A DNA stretch of 64,000 bases, taken from NCBI RefSeq assembly GCF_001955535.1, contig NZ_MPVN01000004.1, positions 248,001 through 312,000 of the forward strand, given 5' to 3'. The notes below the pieces were generated by a model. That model did not search any database, had not been told where the DNA came from, and saw nothing but the letters and a program-made list of their open reading frames with translations. How positions within the stretch are numbered: position 1 is the stretch's first letter; the number at the start of each line of letters is the position of its first letter. The position numbers and the translations under genes are program-made. Origin of the DNA: Paenibacillus sp. FSL H7-0326 (GTDB lineage: Bacteria; Bacillota; Bacilli; Paenibacillales; Paenibacillaceae). Of this stretch, positions 42,087 to 50,570 are shown piece after piece.

Positions 42087-43580
42087 ATGGAACAGTACAT
42101 CATGTCATTAGATCAAGGAACAACGAGCTCGAGAGCCATTCTATTCAATAAAAAGGGGGAGATCGTATACACCGCACAGCGGGAGTTCCCTCAATATTTT
42201 CCGCAGCCCGGTTGGGTAGAGCATAATCCCAGTGAGATTTGGAGCTCAATTCTTGCTGTCATTGCAACTTGTCTGGCAGAAGCGGAGGTGAAGCCCTCCC
42301 AGATTGCCGGTATCGGTATAACGAATCAGCGGGAGACAGCGGTTGTGTGGGAGAAGGACACCGGTCATCCGGTATACAACGCGATTGTGTGGCAATCCCG
42401 GCAGACAGCAGATATCTGTGCCGACCTGAAAACTCAAGGTCATGAAGATATGATCCGTCAAAAGACGGGACTGCTCATTGATCCGTATTTCTCCGCCACC
42501 AAGGTCAAATGGATATTGGATCATGTGGAAGGGGCAAGAGACAGAGCGGAGCGTGGCGAGCTGCTGTTCGGGACAATAGACAGCTGGCTGATCTGGAAGC
42601 TGTCGGGAGGTACAGCTCATGTCACCGATTATTCGAATGCTTCCCGGACCATGATGTATAACATTCACGACCTGGAGTGGGATCAGGAAATATTGGACCT
42701 GCTTGATATTCCAAGATTGATGCTGCCTGAAGTGCGCGGATCTTCCGAAGTGTATGCACATACGGTTCCATATCATTTCTTTGGCTCAGAGGTTCCGATC
42801 GCAGGCGCTGCAGGAGACCAGCAGGCTGCACTATTTGGTCAAGCCTGTTATGAAGAAGGCGCAATTAAGAACACTTACGGTACGGGCTGCTTTATGCTGA
42901 TGAATACAGGCGAGCGGGCCATCCATTCACAGCATGGGCTTATTACGACAATCGCCTGGGGGATCGATGGCAAGATTGAATATGCTTTGGAGGGAAGTAT
43001 CTTTGTCGCCGGCTCTGCGATTCAGTGGCTTCGTGACGGGCTTCGCATGATCAAAGATTCCAAGGACAGCGAGTTGTATTCCTCCCGTGTGGATTCTACC
43101 GACGGCGTATATCTGGTGCCTGCCTTCGTTGGACTGGGCAGTCCGTATTGGGACAGTGAGGTTAGAGGCGCCGTATTTGGGCTGACACGCGGTACGAGCA
43201 AGGAGCATTTTATCCGTGCCACGCTGGAGTCACTGGCCTATCAGACCCGGGATGTACTGAATGCGATGCAGCAGGACTCCGGGAATCCCCTGGCTAAGCT
43301 GCGAGTTGATGGCGGCGCGGTGAAGAATAATCTGCTGATGCAGTTCCAGAGTGATATTCTGGGTGCTCCGGTCGAGCGGCCGGTTATTAGTGAGACCACG
43401 GCGCTCGGAGCGGCTTATCTTGCTGGTCTTGCCGTTGGATTCTGGAGCAGCCGGGAGGAGATCTGTGAGCAGTGGGCGTCAGAGCGGATATTTGAGCCGG
43501 GGATGGCTGAAGAGCAGAGAGAGCGGCTGTATGCAGGCTGGCAGAAGGCTGTGGAGGCGGCGATGGTGTTTAAGATTTAG
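42087..43580 (+). CDS. glpK: Glycerol kinase
   Basis: A 497-residue FGGY-family kinase that phosphorylates glycerol to glycerol-3-phosphate. SLDQGTTSSRAILF, the ADP-site GAAGDQQAALFGQ, GTGCFMLMNTG and LRVDGGAVKNN are all present. His230 in VPYHFF matches the HPr-phosphorylated His of Gram-positive glycerol kinases, so activation by the PTS is expected. AACAGGAGG precedes the start. The enzyme is full-length and should be active. No glycerol facilitator gene adjoins. Confidence 0.97.
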   Translation: MEQYIMSLDQGTTSSRAILFNKKGEIVYTAQREFPQYFPQPGWVEHNPSEIWSSILAVIATCLAEAEVKPSQIAGIGITNQRETAVVWEKDTGHPVYNAIVWQSRQTADICADLKTQGHEDMIRQKTGLLIDPYFSATKVKWILDHVEGARDRAERGELLFGTIDSWLIWKLSGGTAHVTDYSNASRTMMYNIHDLEWDQEILDLLDIPRLMLPEVRGSSEVYAHTVPYHFFGSEVPIAGAAGDQQAALFGQACYEEGAIKNTYGTGCFMLMNTGERAIHSQHGLITTIAWGIDGKIEYALEGSIFVAGSAIQWLRDGLRMIKDSKDSELYSSRVDSTDGVYLVPAFVGLGSPYWDSEVRGAVFGLTRGTSKEHFIRATLESLAYQTRDVLNAMQQDSGNPLAKLRVDGGAVKNNLLMQFQSDILGAPVERPVISETTALGAAYLAGLAVGFWSSREEICEQWASERIFEPGMAEEQRERLYAGWQKAVEAAMVFKI

Positions 43581-43675
43581 AGATAGTATTCAGTTAGCGC
43601 TGTAAGTTCCCAATGATTTGGTACAGTAAATGACAAAGGTGTTTCATTCACTGTTAAAGTGAGGTGGGCATAATT

Positions 43676-43831
43676 ATGTTAGCTGTTATCATATTGCTTC
43701 AGATTATCATCATTGGTTATTTGATTAAAATTGATGGAAAGCTTCCGAAGAGGGACGTTGTCGCCGATGCTGTACAAGAAGCAATGGAACGAGATGAGAA
43801 AATTCGTAAAGAAAAGGAACGAAGTCAATAA
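43676..43831 (+). CDS. Small single-span membrane protein, 51 residues
   Basis: ATG 43676 follows GAGGTGG by nine bases and opens a 51-codon frame. The product has one hydrophobic segment (residues about 2-18, LAVIILLQIIIIGYLIK) and a highly charged, helical C-terminus (DAVQEAMERDEKIRKEKERS). I know no named family. It lies 95 bases after glpK and just before the 357-bp repeat array. It could be a regulatory membrane peptide or an orphan left by the repeat's spread. The good ribosome site and the coherent TM-plus-helix layout argue that it is real. Confidence 0.6.
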   Translation: MLAVIILLQIIIIGYLIKIDGKLPKRDVVADAVQEAMERDEKIRKEKERSQ

Positions 43832-43852
43832 ACAAATTGGTATGCAATGATT

Positions 43853-44850
43853 GGCGGTTCTTTTGCTGCTCCGGTAGTGAATATTCCGTACGATCGTTCT
43901 TGGACAGGGATGGCAGTGAATTGTCTCTAAGGAAGCCATTCCTGTCCAAATACGAACGCTGTCGCTTCTCCCTGAATATTTCACTCCCTCCGCAAGTGGA
44001 ACCGCAAGTAGAAGCAGCCCTCCCCTCTCAAACGGGAGGGGAGTAGTAAAGTCCGGCTCGGCATTTCGCCGCCGGACTTTGTTGTGTTCAGGGTTCATTG
44101 ACTTGCGTAATGAACCGGGCAGGGCTAAAAGAGTTAAGAGCGTTGCAAGAGCGGTGTAAGAGCGTTGCAGGAGCCGTGCAAGGGCAATACAAGAGCGGTA
44201 AAGCGGCGGGCGGTTCTTGTGCTGCTCCGGTAGTGAATATTCCGTCGATCGTTCTTGGACAGGAATGGCAGTGAATTGTCTATGAGGAAGCCATTCCTGT
44301 CCAAATACGAACGCTGTCGCTTCTCCCTGAATATTTCACTCCCTCCGCAAGTGGAACCGCAAGTAGAAGCAGCCCTCCCCTCTCAAACGAGAGGGGAGCG
44401 TAGTAAAGTCCGGCTTGGCAATTCGCAAGCCGGACTTTGTGTTGGTACGGTTCATTTGACTAACGTAATGAACCAGGCAGGGCTAAAAGAGTTAAGAGCG
44501 TTGCAAGAGCGTTGCAAGAGCGTTGCAGGAGCCGTGCAAGGGCAATACAAGAGCGGTAAAGCGGCGGGCGGTTCTTGTGCTGCTCCGGTAGTGAATATTC
44601 CGTCGATCGTTCTTGGACAGGGATGGCAGTGAATTGTCTCTAAGGAAGCCATTCCTGTCCAAATACGAACGCTTCGCTTCTCCCTGAATATTTCACTCCC
44701 TCCGCAAGTGGAACCGCAAGTAGAAGCAGCCCTCCCCTCTAAAACGGGAGGGGAGAGTAGTAAAGTCCGGCTTGGCAATACGCAAGCCGGACTTTGTGTT
44801 GGTACGGTTCATTTGACTAACGTAATGAACCTAGCAAGGCTAAAAATGGG
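43853..44850. repeat. 2.8 tandem copies of a ~357-bp structured repeat
   Basis: The gap between the small membrane gene and the phosphatase gene is almost all repeat. GGCGGTTCTT begins copies at 43853, 44209 and 44567 (periods 356 and 358); the third is cut short. Each copy has, in order: a long hairpin (TGGACAGG.ATGGC with GCCATTCCTGTCCA), a GC hairpin (CTCCCCT/AGGGGAG), a terminator-like hairpin (AAAGTCCGGC/GCCGGACTTT), a GGTTCAT/ATGAACC stem and, in the first two copies, a run of ~11-base AGAGCGTTGCA repeats. Copies differ by changes that keep pairing. Frames within it are untypical and unsupported. Confidence 0.9.
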
Positions 44851-44874
44851 GAAGGTTCATTTCTCAGTAATGGT

Positions 44875-45882
44875 TTATACCAGGAATTTGTTCTTAAGCT
44901 GTGTTCTTTCTTCCTCGGTAATGCCAAGGCCCTCGTGGAGGTAGTTCTCAAATGTTCCATAGTTATCGTCGATCGCTTCCAGCGAAGCTCGGATAAAGGC
45001 AGCCTTCATCATTTCTGGAATCCCGTTTTTCAGTTCAGGCATTTGGTCCATGTATTGTTTATAATCTTCCTCTTTACTTGAGGACAGGAATCGCTGCATG
45101 AGTCCATCGAGCGCCAGGTTGGTAAGCTCATAATCTTCAATAACGACCTCGCGAGGCACTCCAAGTGTTAAGAGAATCAGTGCACATACGACACCCGTAC
45201 GGTCTTTACCCGCAGCACAGTGGAACAAGGAGGTGTCGCGATCTTCTTTCAGAAGCTCATGCAGGATAAGCGAGCATTTATCTGTGTTCAAGATCATCGC
45301 CTTATAGCCTGCATTCAGGTCAAGTCCAATCTTCTGCATTTCTTGCGGACTTGCTTCGGCCATAAAAGGGATATTCGTGTTGATCGCTTTACCGATGGCA
45401 GGGCTCGGGCGGCTCGCGACTTCAAAATCACTGCGAAGATCACAGATCCAATCAATTCCGAGAGCATCTGCGGTCTTCAGGTCCTGCTCACTAAGTTCAT
45501 GCAGATCTGCGGAACGCAGGAGCATTCCCCAGCGGGTTGTCCGTCCGTCCTCTGTAAGATATCCGCCCATATCACGGAAATTGACCACTCCATCGGTGTG
45601 AATCATACGGTCGGTTACGGTAGTGACGGAGCCGTCATTAAACTTTACATGATAATAGCTTCGCCCAGGGAACGGCGTTCTTGTAAAGGATGCACCTACC
45701 GGCTCGATCTGAACATCAAGCGGTGTGCTGTTGTTCTCATCAAATTCAGGGCTGGCTGAGAGGTAGATCGCTTCGGCCTTCAGGCTCTCTGGCATATTCC
45801 AGGCGAGCGTAATGATATTATTGCTGGTATATTTCGCTTGTACAATCGGTCCTTGCTCCAATGACGGGTTAAATGTAGACAT
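44875..45882 (-). CDS. Tyrosine/dual-specificity phosphatase-like protein (Y_phosphatase3)
   Basis: A 335-residue protein. Residues 1-90 form a beta-rich, fibronectin-like region; from about 95 the phosphatase domain runs GVVNFRDMGGYLTEDGRTTRWGMLLRS to the P-loop HCAAGKDRTG (C222, R228), the family pattern of PF13350-like enzymes, some of which hydrolyse phosphoinositides or phosphotyrosine. It has no signal peptide, so it acts inside the cell. It sits downstream of the phosphonate-type importer (147-base gap), suggesting a phosphate ester brought in by that importer as substrate. ATG 45882 follows AAGGGGG. Confidence 0.85.
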   Translation of the reverse strand: MSTFNPSLEQGPIVQAKYTSNNIITLAWNMPESLKAEAIYLSASPEFDENNSTPLDVQIEPVGASFTRTPFPGRSYYHVKFNDGSVTTVTDRMIHTDGVVNFRDMGGYLTEDGRTTRWGMLLRSADLHELSEQDLKTADALGIDWICDLRSDFEVASRPSPAIGKAINTNIPFMAEASPQEMQKIGLDLNAGYKAMILNTDKCSLILHELLKEDRDTSLFHCAAGKDRTGVVCALILLTLGVPREVVIEDYELTNLALDGLMQRFLSSSKEEDYKQYMDQMPELKNGIPEMMKAAFIRASLEAIDDNYGTFENYLHEGLGITEEERTQLKNKFLV

Positions 45883-46029
45883 AATAAATCCCCCTTTAGA
45901 TTTCGATGAACATAACAGGTTCAAAATTCATTAAACCAACTCATAAACTGAATCGATTTCACAACTCATTAAATTAAACAATTCGATCTATACATCCTCT
46001 GGGTTAAAGCTATTTAATATAATATGGAT

Positions 46030-46869
46030 TTAACTCTTACGTGTTTTCAATTTCATTTTATACCTATTCGCAATGAACTCCACGCTGAACACCATGACGA
46101 AGACGACCAGGCCGACAAACAAAGCTGCCGCAAAATTGTACGATTTCATCGCATGCGTCATTTCAAATCCGATCCCGCCGGCACCGACTGCACCGAGGAT
46201 GGTGGATTCGGCAATACCGCCTTCGAGCTGGAGCACACACCAGGCGATGAACGCCGTTTTCACTGTAGGCAGAATGCCCTGCATTACGATCTGCAGCCAG
46301 CTGGCTCCGGTTGCCCGCATCGCTTCAAGCACACCCTTGTCGATCTCTTCAAGTGACTGGGCAAATACTTTGACGAGCATGCCTGCGGCAGATATGGCGA
46401 TGGCCAGCACACCTGGAAGCGGTCCAAGGCCGACAGACACGATGAAGATGAGCGCCCACACAATGGTAGGAATCGCACGCAGCAGAGAGGCTGCGCTTTG
46501 GATAACCCAGGCAATCAGCGGATGTGGTGTCAGGTTGCTGGCTGCGAGAAACGACAGGAAGAACGCAACGACTATACCCAGCACGGAGCCAATAATGGCC
46601 ACTTGCAGTGATTCTACGGCAGCGAGCAGAACATGCTTCCAATCGGAGAAGTCGGGAGGGAACATCGTCCCCATATAACCCCACAGCTTCGTGAAGCCCT
46701 CGGCAATCTTGGCATAATCAAACTGCAGCTGCAGGAGACTGAATATAAACAGTACAGCGACCAGCGGAAGACCGATCACAACCAGCTTATTTTTCTTCGG
46801 CTTCGGCGGCTCGACCGTCGATGTCAGCACCGTAAAGGATGGTTTAGGCCCGTTTAGCTGCATACTCAT
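46030..46869 (-). CDS. phnE: Phosphonate-type ABC importer, permease 2
   Basis: A 279-residue PhnE-family permease with a ~30-residue Pro/Lys-rich N-terminus and six spans. LLRAIPTIVWALIFIVSVGLG and EEIDKGVLEAMRATGASWLQ with GGIGFEMTHAMKSYNF are family hallmarks. Its start overlaps the stop of permease 1 by four bases (ATGA). Two PhnE subunits in one operon are common in Gram-positives, giving a heterodimeric channel. Confidence 0.9.
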   Translation of the reverse strand: MSMQLNGPKPSFTVLTSTVEPPKPKKNKLVVIGLPLVAVLFIFSLLQLQFDYAKIAEGFTKLWGYMGTMFPPDFSDWKHVLLAAVESLQVAIIGSVLGIVVAFFLSFLAASNLTPHPLIAWVIQSAASLLRAIPTIVWALIFIVSVGLGPLPGVLAIAISAAGMLVKVFAQSLEEIDKGVLEAMRATGASWLQIVMQGILPTVKTAFIAWCVLQLEGGIAESTILGAVGAGGIGFEMTHAMKSYNFAAALFVGLVVFVMVFSVEFIANRYKMKLKTRKS

Positions 46870-47657
46870 ATGATCCGCTCCCTTACGCGATTGGTAATCG
46901 TTTCAACGACAAGGACGATGACGAGCACGAGCAGAACGGCCATGCTGGCTTCCTGGTACTGAAACAATTTCAATTTGGATTGCAAAATAAATCCGAGACC
47001 GCCGCCGCCCACCATACCGACGATCGTGGAGGCGCGAACGTTAATTTCAAAGTTGTACAAGGTCCAGCCAATAAAGCCAGGCAGAAATTGCGGAATGACG
47101 GCTTGAGACAGCACTTGAAAATAGCTTCCGCCCGATGCACGGACGGCCTCAACCTGTCCCATATCAATCTCTTCAAGCACCTCGGCAAAAGAGCGGGTCA
47201 GCATTCCGATCGAGATCAGAATGAGGGACATCGTTCCTACGACTGCGCCGAGTCCAAATGCAGCGACAAGCAGGATCGTCCAAATAATGACCGGGATATT
47301 CCGGAAGAGCGACGTTGCCGCCCGAACGAATACCTGCAGGTAAGGATGCGGGCTCGTTGTCGCCGCAGCCAGGAAGGACAATAGTCCAGCAACGATTGAG
47401 CCGATCACCATCGCAACAACACTCATATATAACGTCTGCAGCGCAGGCTCTACGAGCTGGGACAGGGATGAGAAGTCCGGCGGCAGAAAGTCGAAAAAGA
47501 TAAATCGGAAGCTCTCACCAACGCCTGTAAACAGAGCTCCGAGAGTAAACTCAGCACCGATGGAGGACCAGATGATGAGCGCAAGCAGCACGATAACAAA
47601 CAGAATCGTTTGAGTGCGTTTCATTTTACGGGCAGATTGCATTTGTGCCGCATTCAT
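46866..47657 (-). CDS. phnE: Phosphonate-type ABC importer, permease 1
   Basis: A 263-residue PhnE-family permease. TSLFRNIPVIIWTILLVAAFGLG, EEIDMGQVEAVRASGGSYFQ and GGGGLGFILQSKLKLFQYQE are characteristic. It lies one base from the ATPase gene and overlaps the next permease, so translation is coupled. Whether the ligand is phosphonate, phosphite or another phosphate ester cannot be told from the channel. Confidence 0.9.
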   Translation of the reverse strand: MNAAQMQSARKMKRTQTILFVIVLLALIIWSSIGAEFTLGALFTGVGESFRFIFFDFLPPDFSSLSQLVEPALQTLYMSVVAMVIGSIVAGLLSFLAAATTSPHPYLQVFVRAATSLFRNIPVIIWTILLVAAFGLGAVVGTMSLILISIGMLTRSFAEVLEEIDMGQVEAVRASGGSYFQVLSQAVIPQFLPGFIGWTLYNFEINVRASTIVGMVGGGGLGFILQSKLKLFQYQEASMAVLLVLVIVLVVETITNRVRERII

Positions 47658-47658
47658 G

Positions 47659-48426
47659 TCAGGCAGTCTCCTTCGCTTGAGTATGGGTCTGGTTGTAGAT
47701 CAGCCGGATCATCTCGTCCGTAAGCTCATCTGGTGTTCCATCGAATACTTTGGTTCCTTTATGAATGCCGATAATACGGGATGCATATTTCTTCGCGATA
47801 TCTACCTGATGCAGATTGCATAGACAAGCGATGCCTTCCTCATTACAGATCGTGTACAAATAGTTCATGATCGTTTCCGATGAGGCGGGGTCCAGACTCG
47901 CGATCGGCTCGTCAGCAAGAATCAGATCGGGTCTTTGGGCAAGTGCACGGGCGATACCTACCCGCTGCTGCTGTCCGCCGCTCAGCTCGTCGGCCCGCTT
48001 GTACATCTGTTCGAACAAACCGACGCGCTGCAGCATCTTCTTCGCCGCTTCTGTATCTGATTTGGAGAAGAGGCCAAGGGCTCCCTTGAACGCACTCATG
48101 TACCCCAATCGGCCATGAAGTACGTTTCTTAGTACGGACACACGGGTGACCAGATTATATCCCTGAAAAATCATACCCATATGACGGCGCAGCTCGCGCA
48201 GCCTTTTGCCCTTGATCCCCATCGTTTCGCTGCCTTTAAACTGGATTTTGCCGTCCGTTGGCTCAATCATCCGGTTCAGGCTGCGAAGCAGGGTGCTTTT
48301 TCCCGCTCCGCTCGGCCCGATGACAACAACGAATTCTCCCGGATTAATTGTAAGATCGAGGTTATCAAGCGCCTTCGTGCCGTCTGGATATACTTTGGAC
48401 AAACCTTCCACTTGTAGTAGTGTCAT
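47659..48426 (-). CDS. phnC: Phosphonate-type ABC importer, ATPase
   Basis: A 255-residue ATPase. Walker A GPSGAGKSTL, signature LSGGQQQRVGIARALAQ, Walker B LILADEPIASLD and the switch His in CNLHQVDIAKKYA are intact. The C-terminal FDGTPDELTDEMI is typical of PhnC. ATG 48426 follows GGGGAGG; the frame extends to 48444 without a site. Organisation is phnD-phnC-phnE-phnE, then the phosphatase. Confidence 0.92.
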   Translation of the reverse strand: MTLLQVEGLSKVYPDGTKALDNLDLTINPGEFVVVIGPSGAGKSTLLRSLNRMIEPTDGKIQFKGSETMGIKGKRLRELRRHMGMIFQGYNLVTRVSVLRNVLHGRLGYMSAFKGALGLFSKSDTEAAKKMLQRVGLFEQMYKRADELSGGQQQRVGIARALAQRPDLILADEPIASLDPASSETIMNYLYTICNEEGIACLCNLHQVDIAKKYASRIIGIHKGTKVFDGTPDELTDEMIRLIYNQTHTQAKETA

Positions 48427-48503
48427 ATTAAAAATCCTCCCCACTTTTCAAATACTCAGCTTATTTGAATCCAATTCATCGTCGCTATGAATTACGAAAT
48501 TAA

Positions 48504-49433
48504 TTATTTGCTTAACAGTTCTTCTGGAGACATATCAAGTGCCTTAGCTACATCACGAATGGGATCAAAGTCGCTGTCACTGCCTTCCACAAAACGAGCA
48601 GCGCCCACACTTTCCAGGAAACTAGGGTTTTTCTCATGGTAACCGACCATAAGCTCACGCAGCTGTGTTACCAGTTCTTCAGGCAAATCCTGACGATACA
48701 AGAGCGGTGCACCGCCGACAATCGGCTCTGATTCAGCAATCACACGGAAATCATCTTCACTCACAAGACCGGATTCTGCCATCATAGGTACCATGAGGCT
48801 TGAAGTACCGATCGCATCTGCATTGCCGTTAGCCAGCGCAAGCAGGGATTTGTCATGTCCACCAGAGAAAGCAACACTGCCGAAGAAGGAATCCAGCTCT
48901 TCATTCGTCAGGCCAAGCTCGTCCATCAGTGTTGCACGCGGGTACAGGTTCCCGGATGTGGATGCCGGATCAGCGAACAAGAAATCCTTGCCTTTCAGAT
49001 CCTGCACCGTTTGATAAGGAGAATCCTTCTGAACCAGAATGACAGTATTCGATGGTTGATCACTTTCTGAACGGACAAGCAGCTTGGCGTTGGCGCGTTC
49101 TGTAGCAATAATATATCCGAAGGGTCCGATCAACCCGATTTCAATTTTGCCTGCACGCAGTGCTTCAATAACCATGTTGTAATCTTCAGCTACAAAAATT
49201 TCGGCGGGAATGCCGGTTGCTTCTGTAATATCTGCGGCCAGCTGATCCTGCGAACGGTTCATCTCGCCTTCTTCACTTGGCATCATACCGATTCGAATGA
49301 CCTCCGGCATGCCTCCCTCACCTTCACCAGAGGTTGAGCTTGCTTCGGCACCGCAGCCAGACAGAATAACGAGCATAAGTATAAGTGATACGATTAAGCT
49401 TTGACGACCTTTACGACCCCTATTTTTTAACAT
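48504..49433 (-). CDS. phnD: Phosphonate-type ABC importer, binding lipoprotein
   Basis: A 309-residue periplasmic-type binding protein anchored as a lipoprotein (LVILSGC, Cys27). IRIGMMPSEEGEMNRSQDQL, FVAEDYNMVIEALRAGKIEIG and LIGPFGYIIATERANA are typical of PhnD/PtxB proteins, where Tyr and Ser/Thr residues of these segments bind the phosphonate oxygens. DLKGKDFLFADPASTSGNLYP follows. First gene of the operon, divergent from the GntR regulator. No C-P lyase, phosphonatase or phosphite dehydrogenase gene lies in the window, so the ligand may be an organophosphate. Confidence 0.9.
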   Translation of the reverse strand: MLKNRGRKGRQSLIVSLILMLVILSGCGAEASSTSGEGEGGMPEVIRIGMMPSEEGEMNRSQDQLAADITEATGIPAEIFVAEDYNMVIEALRAGKIEIGLIGPFGYIIATERANAKLLVRSESDQPSNTVILVQKDSPYQTVQDLKGKDFLFADPASTSGNLYPRATLMDELGLTNEELDSFFGSVAFSGGHDKSLLALANGNADAIGTSSLMVPMMAESGLVSEDDFRVIAESEPIVGGAPLLYRQDLPEELVTQLRELMVGYHEKNPSFLESVGAARFVEGSDSDFDPIRDVAKALDMSPEELLSK

Positions 49434-49670
49434 GTTATATCCTCCCGATATTGAAGTTCATATTATGTGGTACACAAGTAGGATACAAGTTGAGTGTAAG
49501 AAGAATGTATCGGTAATTTTGAAGATTTGTAAAATATTCGGCAGGGTTGCGGCCTTTCTTCGCGTATTGTTAATATGAGGTAAAATGATATCGAAAATAT
49601 AGATATTTTGTTTGAACTGTGATAACAATCGAGTGTGAGTATAAGTCATGGGCAGAAAGGGACTACATAA

Positions 49671-50327
49671 ATGATGAAAAAAAACTCGCTGGTTGATACG
49701 GCATACACGTTGCTGCGTGATCAAATCGTTCGCGGGGAATTAATGCCAGGGACGCTGCTGTCAGAGAATGAGCTGTCCGTAGATTTTCAGATGAGCCGGA
49801 CGCCTGTAAGGCATGCCATCGCTCGTCTGGAGTCAGAAGGATATGTAACAGCACTCAAGAATCGCGGAATACTGGTCAAGGAAATGAACAGCAAGGAATT
49901 CATCGATTTGAATGAACAAATTCAGTCTATGCTCTTCTACTGCTTCCAGGTAATGAAGGACCGCAGCAGAGATATTTATATAGATCTAGAATCACTGACT
50001 GCCCATGTAGAGGCACAGCGGACTGCAGAGCAGAATAATGATTATGCGATATATATCGAGCATCACTTTCTGTTTATGAGGGAGATCGTAGCATCCATTG
50101 GCAACACTGTTATGCTGAGCACCTTTGATTCCTTTAAGGATAAACTGGGGATGTATGCGATTGTCCGGTTCAAGCTAACGCCTCACATCAAGCACTATAG
50201 CGCGATCGGCATCAACCGGGATACGCTGAAAGTGCTCAAGGAGCAGAATTATGAAGCTGCCCAGGAGGTTGTGCTGCAACTGGGCCGTATAACAAGGGAG
50301 AGAATGCTGGCTACTGGACAGTTTTAA
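49671..50327 (+). CDS. GntR-family transcriptional regulator
   Basis: A 218-residue FadR-type GntR protein. The wHTH (residues 8-70) includes LLRDQIVRGELMPGTLLSEN and MSRTPVRHAIARLESEGYV; the helical C-terminal domain (about 75-215) holds the effector site with H and E/D residues (HVEAQRTAEQNNDYAIYIEHH). It diverges from phnD across 237 bases that contain TGTGGTACACA (49465-49476 region), a possible operator. It most likely controls the phosphonate-type importer. Confidence 0.85.
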   Translation: MMKKNSLVDTAYTLLRDQIVRGELMPGTLLSENELSVDFQMSRTPVRHAIARLESEGYVTALKNRGILVKEMNSKEFIDLNEQIQSMLFYCFQVMKDRSRDIYIDLESLTAHVEAQRTAEQNNDYAIYIEHHFLFMREIVASIGNTVMLSTFDSFKDKLGMYAIVRFKLTPHIKHYSAIGINRDTLKVLKEQNYEAAQEVVLQLGRITRERMLATGQF

Positions 50328-50405
50328 GGAGAAGAGAGCCAAGCATTTATTTTTCGTCAAGAGGGATAGGAATACACAGATGGTTTAAGATATACAGTTA
50401 AAGGT

Positions 50406-50433
50406 TTGCATTACGGTTAACCCGTGTTATGAT
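50406..50433 (+). promoter_or_regulatory. Candidate glpD promoter
   Basis: TTGCAT and TATGAT are 16 bases apart. Transcription would begin near 50440, so the leader contains the terminator at 50469-50530 and about 130 bases before the ATG. Confidence 0.5.
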
Positions 50434-50468
50434 AGTCGTAACAAGTTAATAGTTGTCAGGAGACGAGG

Positions 50469-50530
50469 AGAGACCGCGAATACATTATTTGGCACCCTGC
50501 CATTGATGTTTATTTCGTGGTCTCTTTTTC
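50469..50530 (+). terminator. glpD leader terminator, probable GlpP antitermination target
   Basis: AGAGACC(G)CGAA pairs with TTCG(T)GGTCTCT across a 33-base loop and ends in TTTTT, in the leader between promoter and glpD. B. subtilis glpD is controlled by GlpP at such a leader terminator, and glpP is encoded 8.5 kb upstream. Confidence 0.7.
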
Positions 50531-50570
50531 TGTTTTCTGTGTGTAAATATAAGAAGCGGAGGTCATAGAT

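Noticed and set aside
43853..44850. CRISPR array
   Set aside because: Units are about 357 bp, contiguous, with no unique spacers and no cas genes nearby.
43837..44944. Small frames inside the 357-bp repeat
   Set aside because: Same peptide in each copy, no consistent ribosome site, and hairpins explain the conservation better than coding.
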